Origin: Hemicentrotus pulcherrimus | Lineage: Eukaryota; Echinodermata; Echinoidea; Camarodonta; Strongylocentrotidae | Reading direction: 5' to 3' | NCBI GenBank assembly: GCA_003118195.1 | Contig: BEXV01005231.1 | Coordinates: forward strand, 1 to 18,959 | DNA: 18,959 nucleotides | Part shown: positions 10,901 to 16,810 of the stretch, piece after piece | How the letters are laid out: each line of letters begins with the position of its first letter | Position numbering within the stretch: the first letter of the stretch is position 1 | Program-made: the position numbers and the translations under genes | Notes under the pieces: generated by a model | The model's database searches: none | What the model was told of the DNA's origin: nothing | Seen by the model: the letters and a program-made list of their open reading frames with translations, nothing else

Positions 10901-13900
10901 AGATGGCCTGCTCTCTGTTACGGAACCTCCTGTATTCTATGACATCCAACTGTGGTATGGTGAAACCAAGAGCCACTCCCAAATCATAGTACTGGTTCAC
11001 CGTCATCATCTGAGCTATTGTGATGACATCAATGTCGGGAAGGTCACTGACGGGTAGCTCTTCCACAGCCCTGAAAAATATACAGTCAAATCTGATTTGG
11101 CACCACCTGTACAGAGATACTATGAGAACCGTATACTATGTATCCCGTTAACATTGTTTCCTATTGAGTCCCGTGTGTATATGTGAAGACATGTATAGTG
11201 TCAATGAAGTGCAATGATGATGTTAGGTATGCATGGCTGTAGTCATTTACTTGAGAGGTATCTTGTATTTAAAATATCATAGTACCAAAAAGAAAATGAA
11301 TATATGAAACATACATTTATGTCAAAAGCATCATACAAAAAGAAAGCTTACCGAATAAATGTAGAAGGCTCACTAGATACTAGCCATTTCAAGTCATCTG
11401 TATTAAAAGTAATTCATAATTTTAAAAAGGGAAAAGAAGAAATGGGTGTGATAGAATTCCATTTTATTAATACTAATTATAAACAAATATATAAAAATTG
11501 ATGATCTCAAATAATAATAATGATAACAATAATAGTGTCAATATATCTTATTTACCAAATGTAGCCTCCTCAGTAAAAGTACTGTTTTCGCTAGGGGCCC
11601 TGCAATCATATTATTCAATATTAATGTCACATGAGGTTCATGGTAGAAAATGAAAACCACAATCATTATCTTAACAACAAAAGCGAGAGCAAGAGCAGGA
11701 ACAGGGACAGGAACAGGAAAAACAACAACAAAAACGAGTAGAACAACACAACCACCAACAGTAATGATGATAACAGTGATGATGATATGGTAGTATTTAC
11801 GAAGGGTAACCTGATCAGTAATAATACTCATTTTTGCTTTGCCTTGGATACTAGTATTAATGTATTATTCTCCCTTGAGCCTGGATACGATGGTTCAGGC
11901 GCTCAGTGTTTTCAATAAGTTATTTTGTACTGGGTATCTATTTACTTTATCTGGTGGAGAGTGGCGATTATATATTATTGTCAGTGGATAAACTAATATT
12001 TCTTTGTAATTCCTATTCCGATTCCAAAATCCAAATCCAAATGCAAAGTCATAATTATACCAATTCAAATCCAAATCCAAATCTAAATGCAAACTCAAGT
12101 TCAAATTCAAATTCAAATCCAAGGTCAAAATACTTAAATATACCCGTTTACTAATTATATGCAAATGCATACACGGATCCTCTCCAGCTCTCGGAATAAT
12201 CCTCATGACTTTCATCAAGCTCTTTCATTGGGAATAACATTTTCCACCAAACTGTGTATCTGATGACGAATGCTAACGATTGAGCCCTCGTGCCTAGTCT
12301 TCCAGCCTGTGAAATCGTCACGTCAATGACTGAGAATTCTGCATCACCCTCGCTAGGAGTCAATAATAGCAATAAGATGTGTCTCTTTTGGCTGTGAATA
12401 TCCTTCAAAGAAAGTCGCTGTGGGCGAAAAAATACAACCAAACAAGTTAAAAACGTGTAATTAAAGATCAACCAGCGGAGATAACAACAGTGGTTTTTTA
12501 TGAGCAGACAGTCTTTGTGTACAGGTTTCTATAATATATGGTTCGATGACAAACACAATTCAAGGATAACTAGAAAGGTGGCCTTAAATTTAATTAATTA
12601 TTGTTTTAGACATGTGATCTTTCTGTGCAGGTTGTAGCTTAAAGGTAAAGACCAGTAATGGTCATGCGATTGCATTGTGAAAGAAACGTTGTGGAATCAA
12701 TCAGAAAAGGTTGATCATCTAGCATCTAGCATCTGCAAGGTTCTGGAATCATCAAAATGATAAGAAATTTGGCCCAATCTTCGTAAGGTTACAAGCACTA
12801 TACACAGAAAGATGTATACGGGACTACCCTGTATCTCTCACAGACCAAGAGAGAAACCAATTTACCAAATATAATGAATAAGTAGTCTGTTTCCCGGCAA
12901 ATTTTTTATCATCATGTATTAGTCAAAACATATTCTTTCACATAATTGGTAATGAGAGCTTCCATTTCATTTTTTGAAATTGGGGCGTTTCCAATACTGG
13001 TCTTTACCTTTAAAGCATATTTGACTGTATTTTATTTTATGCAGTTAACTATGAAATTTAAAGGAAACATTTGAAGGGAAAAGAGTTGGTTAAAGGTTTG
13101 AAAAAGATGGTTGGGTGCTAGCAAAGGGGATCAAATCTTACCTAGCATTGGCTTCATTTTTTTCATATGAAAGGGAACAATCAAAGTTTTACATTTAAAC
13201 GTATCCTTAAGCAACAAAGTTACAAGTGTGAAAATGAAGGGAGACAAATAGAGTGAACCCTGGTTTTAGTAACCAACTCTACATTTAAAGACCAACTGTA
13301 CATAAAGACCACATTTCCTGTTTCCTTTGCATTGCGTTTGTCATTGTGTACTAAAGGATCTTTTTTTATATTGCCTCTTCTGTCTCCCTTGAGCGGTCCT
13401 AATACAGTGACACCTGTACATAAAAACTGTTCAAAGGACACAAGTAAAGTGGTGTACAATGGCAGATGGTCTTTACAGACAGTGTGCTTTAGGACAGGTT
13501 TCACTTGAAAATAAGTTTATAGGGAAACACCACATATGGTCTTTAAGCAGGTAGACTTTCATATACAGTTTTGAATACAGGTTTCACTCTATTGGCATAT
13601 GTCAATTCTCGCTACTGCATTAGCGGTATCTGACCATAGAGGGCAGCACAAGGTACGTCCGATTCCCACACAAATACAAAGGGTCGGGAACTGGAAAGTC
13701 CGATAGAAATTATAATTTAAAAACAAGTAAACTATGATGGTGGGGTCAATTGTGTTTGCATACCTTAGTGTTGCTCATCTTGCCTTCACCATCACAAGGC
13801 ACTGAAATGTCACCGGATTTAGCTTCGATAGAGATCGGAAAGGAGCAATATACACTGTGGTATGCACTCAGCTTCTCTTCCCTTTGTACTTCCTATTTAA

Positions 13901-14238
13901 AAGAAAAGAAGCAGAACACAAGAATTCACATACAGCTGAATCGTATCCATAAACTCTTTTAGACAGGGATATAGCTACGGAGACAAATCTTTCGGCAAAG
14001 CTGCACTCGTTCTCTGGAACTCACTTCCTCTTATCTCAGGAAATTGGATTTTGTAAAACAATTCATAAAACAGCTGAAAATGTATCTGTTTATCGAAAAT
14101 TGGACTTTCTCTACCCGTAGGTTTCATAAAATGTTTCCAAAGGTGTGTTATAAATACATATATATGATAAATATTATTTCTGAAGGGCTAAACTTGTCAC
14201 ACATTGTTCTTCATTTGGGCAACAGCAGCCCGTTATAG

Positions 14239-14272
<34 letters not shown>

Positions 14273-16706
14273 TATTTTAGTTTCTACTATAGTTACATGT
14301 AAAATATGTAATATCGACAATCTACATGTATGTACCCAATTTATCTATATGCATTTTTATAATGTTATGGTAGGCCAATTACATTTGCTCCGCTGAAAAT
14401 TGGTCCAGGATATATCCAAAAGTCTGGAAGCCCATGTGTAGGAGAGTCACACTCTTTGCAAGCTAGTTGTGCTCTCGCGTAGAGTAGGGTGTAAATCTGG
14501 TTATTAATGTGTTTGCAAATGGCTGCAAAAGACAACTGGTAATCTATTTACAGATCTTAGTGACAGGCTATATATCCCTTTGAAAATTACAAGAAGATGA
14601 AGGAATAATCATATGGGCAACATGAGGTTGCCCATATAGGTCACATATGAATATTCGATGCAAACTTATATGGGGCCCATATGGGAACTCCAAGGAGGGG
14701 GCTATATGCACCCCCCACCCTTTAATGTCCATATGGAATAATGCACATTATGCCCACAATTTTCCCTCACCAGAATGGCCCTGGAGCGAACCCATATGGG
14801 CCACCTGGGATGGCCCATATGTGTCCCATACGAATCTTGGGTGAAATATGATATGGAGCCTATATGGGCATACCCATGTGGGACCTACATTGGAACCCAA
14901 GGTACATGTGACCCGTATATATGAGCATGCTCCCTGGGAAGAGATCTTAAGGGAGTGAGAGAGAATAAAAGTGAAACGAGTTGAACCGAACTCTTTCTAA
15001 CCATTTCTATGCCCGGGATATCTGCATTCAGGTGGAGATGAACATCAAACTTTTTGCCTCGTTCAATCTTGTCCGGTACACGCCACAGTGATCGATGTGC
15101 AGCTCAAGATGTCTCTCAAGGACCTTGCAGTACGGCAATTTGTCAGATGCAGCAGATGACTTTGTCCTCGAAATTCTCGGTAAACCTATTATTAGAGCCA
15201 CAATGTCACATTGTGGCTCTAATAATAGGTTTACCGAGAATTTCGAGGAATATTTAATATTCTTTAAAGATAAAGTTGAGTACGTGTAATGCAATTACAT
15301 TGTGAAAGAAACTGTCTAAAAGCAACTGGAAAATGTAGTTTATGATGTTAATAAAAACTGATGTGCCTTGTGACGTTTTTCATTAATTTACATGAAAAGA
15401 AATTGACTCAGTTTTTCCTTAAGATCACATGCACCACACACAGAAAATGTGAACGCGGTACTAAACACAAGTGTTTGGACCGAACTTTATAGCTATTAAT
15501 TAGAATATTTTGAATAAGAAATCATTTGAATAGCAATCTTTTTCAGGAAACATTTCTACTGGTATTGTTCAAAAAATGACTTGGTATAAAGACCAGGATC
15601 CCTTGGGTAACCATGAGGAAAAGAATGACTTCAATAATATTATTTGAAAGAATGGACTATTAATAAACAAAATAACCTACCCTTTCTTATATCCCAAATA
15701 TGTGAGACGATGTCTGGTATCACTTGCTCAGGGTTGATGAATAAGGTGGAAAGCGGTATCGTGATCATGACAGGTTGGTGGAAGACCATGTTTTGAGGTT
15801 CACATCTGATCCCGTAGGCTGCCATTGGTGTGTCATCTTGGATATCAACACTTGGGAGGTCTCCCACGAGGGTGAGAGTGATCTTGCAAGATTCATTCTG
15901 TTTGACGGCCCCAGGTGGGATAGACATTGCAATGCCATGGTGTTGCAGTTCGAGCTCTTTACCGTCACATCCAACCTCAGCAGAGACGCCGTGTACCACT
16001 GGTGGTGCTGACTCTTCAGCTGCAGATTAAAATTCATCAAAGAGAGAGAGAGAGAATGATGAGGGTTTAAAGATAAAGATGAATACCTTTTCAGTGAAAA
16101 GAAGCTATCCGTTAGCAATGGGAAAGGTTGACTATGTTTTACATAAGAATCGATATGGATTTTGGAATGATCAATTGAAAAGCAAATCACTCCATCTGGG
16201 TATGGGTTTAGGGAACCACACAATGCAAACTATATGATATGGAAGTTTGGTCCAGACTTGTAAAACATTTCTCGTCATATTTCAACTGTGAGGGCATTTC
16301 GGAGCAATAGTTTTTAGGGAACAAATTCTACTCTATCTGTTCTTCGAACATTAAATAAAAAGTACGAGAAAGTTCTATTCTTTATCTTCACCTGAACTGA
16401 ACATTCTTTTACGTGGTTCCAAATTAAAATCCACCTGAACATTTAGTTGAACCAATAAAATTGATCACCATGCCAATCATTTATCTCTCTTAAATATGAA
16501 ATGTGTCCTTCTGAAAGAAAATTTGGCAATTCCCCTAAAGTTTTCTTGTAATGTTCTGGCTCTTATATTGCACCCATATCAATAACAAATCGAAACCTTG
16601 GGAATCATTAATTTGTCATTATTTGTTTATAATAATCTATGTTTTATTAATTATTGATCAGAGAGTGTTACCTCTATAAGCTCTAATGATGTCCATGTCA
16701 GGAGAC
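1730..16706 (-). CDS. Spliced ZU5 / triple death-domain gene (partial model, ten exons)
   Basis: This is the composite gene model; the exons are listed separately. Predicted domain order, N to C, is ZU5, an unrecognised segment, death domain 1, death domain 2, a basic linker, death domain 3, a second ZU5 and the start of UPA. ZU5, UPA and death domains occur together in UNC5 receptors, PIDD and UNC5CL, which act at the membrane or in cytoplasmic death and NF-kB signalling complexes. I see no signal peptide or membrane segment in the visible part. Splice phases match at every junction from 16672 down to 2812, which favours one transcript over two adjacent genes. Neither a start codon nor a polyadenylation site was recognised. 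Frameshifts in the 2242-2812 exon and a phase clash at its 3' junction leave open that the gene is a pseudogene. The function in this organism is inferred from domains only. Confidence 0.6.
2242..2812 (-). CDS. Death domain 3 plus second ZU5 domain exon, with two frameshifts
   Basis: Acceptor TCTGTTTTATTTACTATAG opens the exon in phase 1. It reads SVDDINKSGGSPTLEELWSV then ARA. A missing base near 2733-2738 moves it into SEEFAIGLGIRKSSLLEDDV and onward to VVKVARQLVDNSWIGLDRKE and MSDKMAELLLESRAA, a death fold. A second missing base near 2530-2545 (the unshifted frame stops at 2527) leads into LDHREGVVELRELDIRISIP, AGALRRGMRSVVTIRVPREG, DGEVLITPVVECSLPQNLLE and PATVVLPHCVDPKQ, a ZU5 domain. 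It ends MILYTKTGL at donor GTATTA (phase 1). The IPAGAL turn and ITPVVEC...PATVVLPHC strands are good ZU5 matches to the UNC5 type. The shifts mean either pseudogene decay or sequence error; the coding signal around them is otherwise intact. Confidence 0.7.
3362..3378. other. T homopolymer with one ambiguous base
   Basis: A run of T ends in a single N at 3378. It marks low sequence confidence in this part of the assembly, relevant to the single-base frameshifts nearby at 2530-2740. Confidence 0.9.
3497..3575 (-). CDS. Basic linker exon between death domains 2 and 3
   Basis: A 79-nt segment reads VSLPRKKQTVSKPMRRLPPS then KRTDMD. Using donor GTGAGG after GACC (phase 1) and an acceptor at GATGAG (phase 0), it joins death domain 2 upstream and the 2242-2812 exon downstream in frame. 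The sequence is rich in Lys/Arg and Pro and could serve as a flexible linker or nuclear-localisation-like patch. The acceptor is poor in pyrimidines, and alternatives exist: acceptor TCTAG at 3587 (different phase) and donor at 3463 (phase 2, adding REEIIRTTDLGK). The coding reading is fairly likely; the exact limits are not. Confidence 0.5.
3684..3990 (+). repeat. Dispersed repeat with flanking direct repeats, related to 14478-14615
   Basis: ATAGCCCTTCTAGGTTACAT at 3685 is repeated with changes as ATAGCCCTTGAAGATTAATA at 3945, both followed by AGAGGAAG. The interval ends with AGAGTAGGGTGTAG and TGGTAACCTTTCTACAAATC, words shared with 14478-14615 in the same order. It sits in the short intron between the 3497-3575 and 4012-4270 exons. 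A small plus-strand open frame here has no protein features. Confidence 0.45.
4012..4270 (-). CDS. Death domain exon 2
   Basis: Acceptor TGGTTCAATCACAG opens a 259-nt exon (phase 2 to 0, 86 whole codons) ending at donor GTAGGC. The product begins EVPDKMLLAFASQIKAEQF and shows a full death fold: FFEIGKKLEFNRTELEHIQH (helices 2-3), RTFAKRKDANIQMLSSWKAY (helices 4-5) and GPEAIKALKHVWESF (helix 6). The FxxIGxxLxFxxxELxxIxH and ML.SW patterns match the 10793-11070 exon, so the pair probably arose by tandem duplication. The first base completes a serine codon begun in the 40-nt exon. It is intact. It lies next to a dispersed repeat whose end (about 3990) is only ~20 bp from the donor. Confidence 0.77.
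4271..4888. other. Intron DNA, no feature recognised
   Basis: AT-rich start of the 6.3-kb intron. No exon, repeat with clear ends or RNA gene was recognised. Confidence 0.45.
4889..5071. mobile_element. Foldback MITE built on CCATGG words
   Basis: A perfect 29-nt inverted repeat (4943-4971 and 4986-5014, core AATTACCATGGTTTGATACC) with a 14-nt loop lies inside a longer imperfect palindrome. The outer arms pair CATGGTAACCACGGTTCTTT on the left with GAAAGAACCATGGCTACCAT on the right. The right arm carries a 12-nt T run. There is no coding capacity. It lies less than 50 bp from the left end of the ~4-kb transposon. Confidence 0.75.
5118..5330 (+). repeat. Left terminal inverted repeat of the ~4-kb transposon
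   Basis: Pairs with 8950-9149. The outermost similarity is GCAC-N4-GACCA, followed by ATAGTCCGGCAGCC. An extra ~12 bp (AAACCCGGATTTGG region) is present on this side only. Confidence 0.75.
5391..5800. repeat. Two direct repeats of ~237-bp period in the left subterminal region
   Basis: Copies begin near 5391 and 5628. Shared words in the same order are AATATGATATATATTTTGAT or a variant, TTAGATGGCAGAGC, TATACAGGGTGATTCATAAA, AAGCAATCAATGTATACACA and GCATTTTAATT. Copy 2 is shorter because of several small deletions. It lies inside the transposon, between the TIR and the ORF. Confidence 0.75.
5922..8353 (+). pseudogene. Degenerate transposon ORF with PIN/XPG-like motif
   Basis: Open segments in shifting frames read like one protein family that is highly repetitive in marine invertebrate and fish genomes. 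Segments in order: 6511-6800 (HTQGLWNGIWSDMFIETTFM, then RYGHGE); 6800-7380 (VHKEEAPARISADQGDRDW, IDPMDPEKHPANIVNVVNGQ, GGFYNTISKKVQ, VYDTKLICSRVIGLQASSR); 7490-7735 (TLTVTENKKQLINIICQHLK, KHKLVITSQDGTPV); 7792-7905 (HEQADVIVVQQAIMLADEG, SIRVLADDTDVYDL); 7940-8200 (SPIKDRSVIDIHATVDRHRD, MKDATAL); and 8300-8350 (ATDN and PTTEAFKD-like words). ADDTDV resembles the acidic motif of XPG/FEN nucleases. At least four frameshifts and several stops show it is inactive. Frames were joined by eye from memory of the family. Confidence 0.65.
8458..9010. repeat. Direct repeats in the right subterminal region of the transposon
   Basis: CCGCCATTTTGAATATGTAA at 8458 is repeated as CCGCCATTTTCAATATGCAA at 8779. 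GGTTGCCATTTTGTTTTTTC at 8611 is repeated as GGCGGCCATTTTGTTTTTGG at 8978, each followed by CCATNATCTNAAATT. The period is about 320-370 bp. The second member of the latter pair is part of the right TIR, so the first looks like an internal echo of the terminus. Confidence 0.65.
8950..9149 (-). repeat. Right terminal inverted repeat of the ~4-kb transposon
   Basis: Complement of 5118-5330. The strongest stretch is TATTTTGGCGGCCATTTTGT through ATATCTCAAATTGCTCAAC and AAAACTTATTTCAACAAAAC to GGCTGCCGGACTATGAGG. Confidence 0.75.
9150..10576. other. Intron DNA, no feature recognised
   Basis: Right-hand part of the large intron, outside the transposon. 9150-9440 is GC-richer and repeats the word TGCGCCAAAT twice (near 9229 and 9351), but I see no frame or inverted ends that explain it. 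The remainder is AT-rich with no convincing exon, RNA gene or repeat. Confidence 0.45.
10577..10616 (-). CDS. Micro-exon (40 nt) linking death domains 1 and 2
   Basis: The minus strand has an acceptor (CCCCTTTTCACAAAATGTTAG), 40 nt, and donor GTTTGT. Phase 1 to 2 reads GATVAGENSITV between split codons. It joins the 10793-11070 exon (ending phase 1) to the 4012-4270 exon (starting phase 2) exactly; without it those two exons would be out of frame. The peptide is a short flexible linker with no recognisable motif. The phase fit at both ends is the main support. Confidence 0.6.
10793..11070 (-). CDS. Death domain exon 1
   Basis: This 278-nt exon (phase 2 to 1, 92 whole codons) follows acceptor TGTATATTTTTCAG and ends at donor GTTAGT. 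The product has a death-fold layout: ITIAQMMTVNQYYDLGVALG (helices 1-2), FTIPQLDVIEYRRFRNREQA (helices 3-4), IYEMLVTWRKRG (helix 5 with the usual ML..W pattern) and NASLAHEIFGHARQTDIS (helix 6). Death domains assemble into oligomeric complexes with other death-fold proteins. Helix composition resembles the 4012-4270 exon, suggesting internal duplication. The acidic lead VEELPVSDLPDIDV is probably a linker. There are no stops or shifts. It could instead be called a DED/CARD-like death fold; death domain is the best fit. Confidence 0.75.
11071..12010. other. Intron DNA, mostly non-coding
   Basis: AT-rich intron between the exons ending at 11070 and starting at 12173. I see short ATA/ATG triplet runs near 11505-11535 and 11760-11790 and the purine hexamer repeat at 11675-11760. 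No exon with good splice sites and no transposon ends were recognised. Confidence 0.5.
11675..11760. repeat. Degenerate hexanucleotide purine repeat (GAGCAA/GGAACA)n
   Basis: The stretch runs through AGCGAGAGCAAGAGCAGGAA and then ACAGGGACAGGAACAGG before passing into ACAACAACAA. The minus strand gives a Val/Pro-rich open frame that is a repeat artefact. It is the second hexamer-type repeat within 350 bp of the one at 12011-12130. Confidence 0.65.
12011..12130. repeat. Hexanucleotide (AAATCC/AAATTC)n minisatellite
   Basis: About 18 imperfect copies of the 6-mers CAAATC and CAAATT. Because the unit is a multiple of three, all frames stay open and yield repetitive translations on both strands (Asn-rich or Leu-Asp-rich) that are not genes. 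Confidence 0.85.
12173..12417 (-). CDS. Exon of unknown domain between ZU5 and death domain 1
   Basis: A strong acceptor (TTGTATTTTTTCGCCCACAG) opens a 245-nt exon that ends at donor GTATGC, phase 0 to 2, matching the phase of death-domain exon 1. The 81 codons include RLSLKDIHSQKRHILLLLL, TPSEGDAEFSVIDVTISQAG, RAQSLAFVIRYTVWW and an acidic end, ELDESHEDYSESWRG. Alternating hydrophobic stretches suggest beta strands, so it may be the end of ZU5 or a UPA-like module, but I do not recognise a family signature. An overlapping donor (GTGTAT, ending 2 nt earlier) would break the downstream phase, so the later one is preferred. It has no stops. Confidence 0.55.
12643..13009. mobile_element. 367-bp MITE with 19-bp TIRs and TTAA target duplication
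   Basis: The element begins AGGTAAAGACCAGTAATGG and ends with the complement of AGGTAAAGACCAGTATTGG, one mismatch in 19. TTAA flanks it on both sides (12639-12642 and 13010-13013), which fits a duplicated target. TTAA duplication is used by piggyBac and Kolobok transposons; the ends do not start with the CCC usual for piggyBac, so Kolobok-type is my guess. There is no coding capacity. It lies in the intron between 12418 and 13763. Related sequence occurs at 1425-1601 (inverted) and 15284-15600. Confidence 0.75.
13245..13590. repeat. Degenerate iterated repeat (AAAGACCAC / ACAGGTTTCACT words)
   Basis: Related short words recur through this stretch: AAAGACCAACTGTACATAAAG, GACACCTGTACATAAAAACTG, TGGTCTTTACAGACAGTGTG, GGACAGGTTTCACTT, TGGTCTTTAAGCAGGTAGAC and ATACAGGTTTCACTC. 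They form an imperfect tandem structure like the low-complexity interspersed repeats common in marine invertebrate introns. A minus-strand open frame across it has no protein features and is ignored. Confidence 0.45.
13764..13822 (-). CDS. Short linker exon between ZU5 and the 12173-12417 exon
   Basis: The minus strand has a pyrimidine-rich acceptor (CTCCTTTCCGATCTCTATCGAAG), 59 nt, and donor GTATGC. Phase 1 to 0 reads KSGDISVPCDGEGKMSNTK and joins the ZU5 exon upstream and the phase-0 exon at 12417 downstream without a shift. A second acceptor inside it (ACATTTCAG, giving an exon starting at 13801) keeps the same frame, so the 5' limit is uncertain. No domain is recognised; it could be the end of the ZU5 fold or a linker. 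Confidence 0.45.
13973..14100 (+). pseudogene. Non-LTR retrotransposon ORF2 C-terminus (remnant)
   Basis: The plus strand reads SYGDKSFGKAALVLWNSLPL, then ISG, and after a frameshift near 14041 continues as DFVKQFIKQLKMYLF. The pattern YGxxSFxxAAxxLWNSLP followed by VxxFKxxLKxYLF is the hallmark of the extreme C-terminal end of reverse-transcriptase proteins in several non-LTR clades (CR1, L2, Rex types). Only this tail remains; no RT catalytic motif or endonuclease was seen upstream, which fits a 5'-truncated insertion. The frame break shows it is dead. It sits in an intron of the ZU5/death gene, on the opposite strand. Confidence 0.7.
14239..14271. repeat. (AT)n microsatellite
   Basis: About 16 uninterrupted AT units. 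They lie ~140 bp downstream of the non-LTR retrotransposon remnant, a position where some CR1/L2-type elements end in simple repeats. Confidence 0.9.
14478..14615 (+). repeat. Dispersed repeat, related to 3860-3990
   Basis: The words AGAGTAGGGTGTA, then ACTGGTAATCTATTTACAGA, then CTTAGTGACAGGCTATATA and finally AAGAAGATGAAGGAA occur in the same order and spacing as near-identical words at 3870-3980. The two are therefore diverged copies of one repeat family about 10.6 kb apart. No coding content was seen. Confidence 0.5.
14611..14940. repeat. CCCATATGGG-rich palindromic repeat cluster
   Basis: This stretch is built of short palindromes around CCCATATGGG. ATATGGGCAAC and GTTGCCCATAT form an 11-bp stem at 14611-14637. 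A near-palindrome ATATGGGGCCCATAT lies at 14668-14682. GTCCATATGGA, CCCATATGGGCC, GGCCCATATG and CTATATGGGC follow before about 14880. Composition differs from the surrounding AT-rich DNA. It looks like a degraded foldback or MITE-type element; family unknown. Confidence 0.6.
15165..15249. repeat. Perfect 42-nt inverted repeat with a 1-nt centre
   Basis: The arms 15165-15206 and 15208-15249 are exact reverse complements around a single C at 15207. The centre reads GCCACAATGTCACATTGTGG. The left half sits in a GC-richer segment (15030-15165) that keeps broken open frames on both strands, so the palindrome may have formed by copying part of that segment backwards. No terminal repeats of a known element were seen around it. 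Confidence 0.9.
15284..15600 (+). repeat. Diverged relative of the TTAA-flanked MITE
   Basis: Two blocks resemble the 12643-13009 element in the same orientation: GCAATTACATTGTGAAAGAA near 15290 and a CACACAGAAA...ACGCGGTACT block near 15436-15463. The stretch ends near GGTATAAAGACCAGG at about 15582-15596. No clean terminal repeats or target duplication remain, so this is an old, degraded copy with approximate limits. It lies in the intron between 13823 and 15680. Confidence 0.35.
15681..16019 (-). CDS. ZU5 domain exon (first ZU5)
   Basis: This 339-nt exon (phase 1 to 1, 112 whole codons) is bounded by acceptor AATCTGCAG and donor GTAGGT. The product shows the ZU5 pattern: HGIAMSIPPGAVKQNESC, then KITLTLVGDLPSVD, then AAYGIRCEPQNMVFHQPVMI leading into TIPLSTLF. 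The IPPGAV turn and the CEP...F.QPV.ITIP strands are typical of ZU5 modules in UNC5, PIDD and ankyrins. There is no stop or frameshift. ZU5 domains are beta-sandwich modules that pack against UPA and death domains; PIDD's ZU5 is an autoproteolysis site, but I see no HFS triad in this exon. Following exons would supply the end of the module. Placement in the ZU5 family is fairly secure; orthology to a named gene is not. Confidence 0.82.
16672..16706 (-). CDS. Micro-exon (35 nt) upstream of the first ZU5 exon
   Basis: On the minus strand the acceptor GCATACATTCCCAG is followed by 35 nt and the donor GTAACA. Phase 2 to 1 gives SPDMDIIRAYR, and the last base joins the first two of the 15681-16019 exon to make an alanine codon in frame with EESAPPVVHG. 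No domain is recognisable; it is probably a linker ahead of ZU5. The other two frames do not fit: one contains a stop and the other ends out of phase with the next exon. The exon is too short to support by coding content alone, so confidence rests on splice sites and phase. Confidence 0.5.
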
Positions 16707-16810
16707 CTGGGAATGTATGCAAACGACAACAAAGAAAAATATTGTGTCGACCTTCAGGATATTCTTGGGCAAGCAAAAGGGATTTTAACAGATATCCAAA
16801 GATCGTTTAC

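Noticed and set aside
11895..12218. Minus-strand frame with a Leu-Asn/Leu-Asp repeat protein
   Set aside because: Created by the hexanucleotide minisatellite at 12011-12130, which keeps every frame open.
13220..13504. Minus-strand open frame of 94 codons
   Set aside because: Falls in an iterated repeat of AAAGACCAC-type words; no domain and no splice signals at suitable places.
15054..15294. Three overlapping frames, both strands, sharing SSKFSVNLLLEPQC
   Set aside because: The shared peptide is read from both arms of the perfect palindrome, so at least the duplicated part is not an independent gene.
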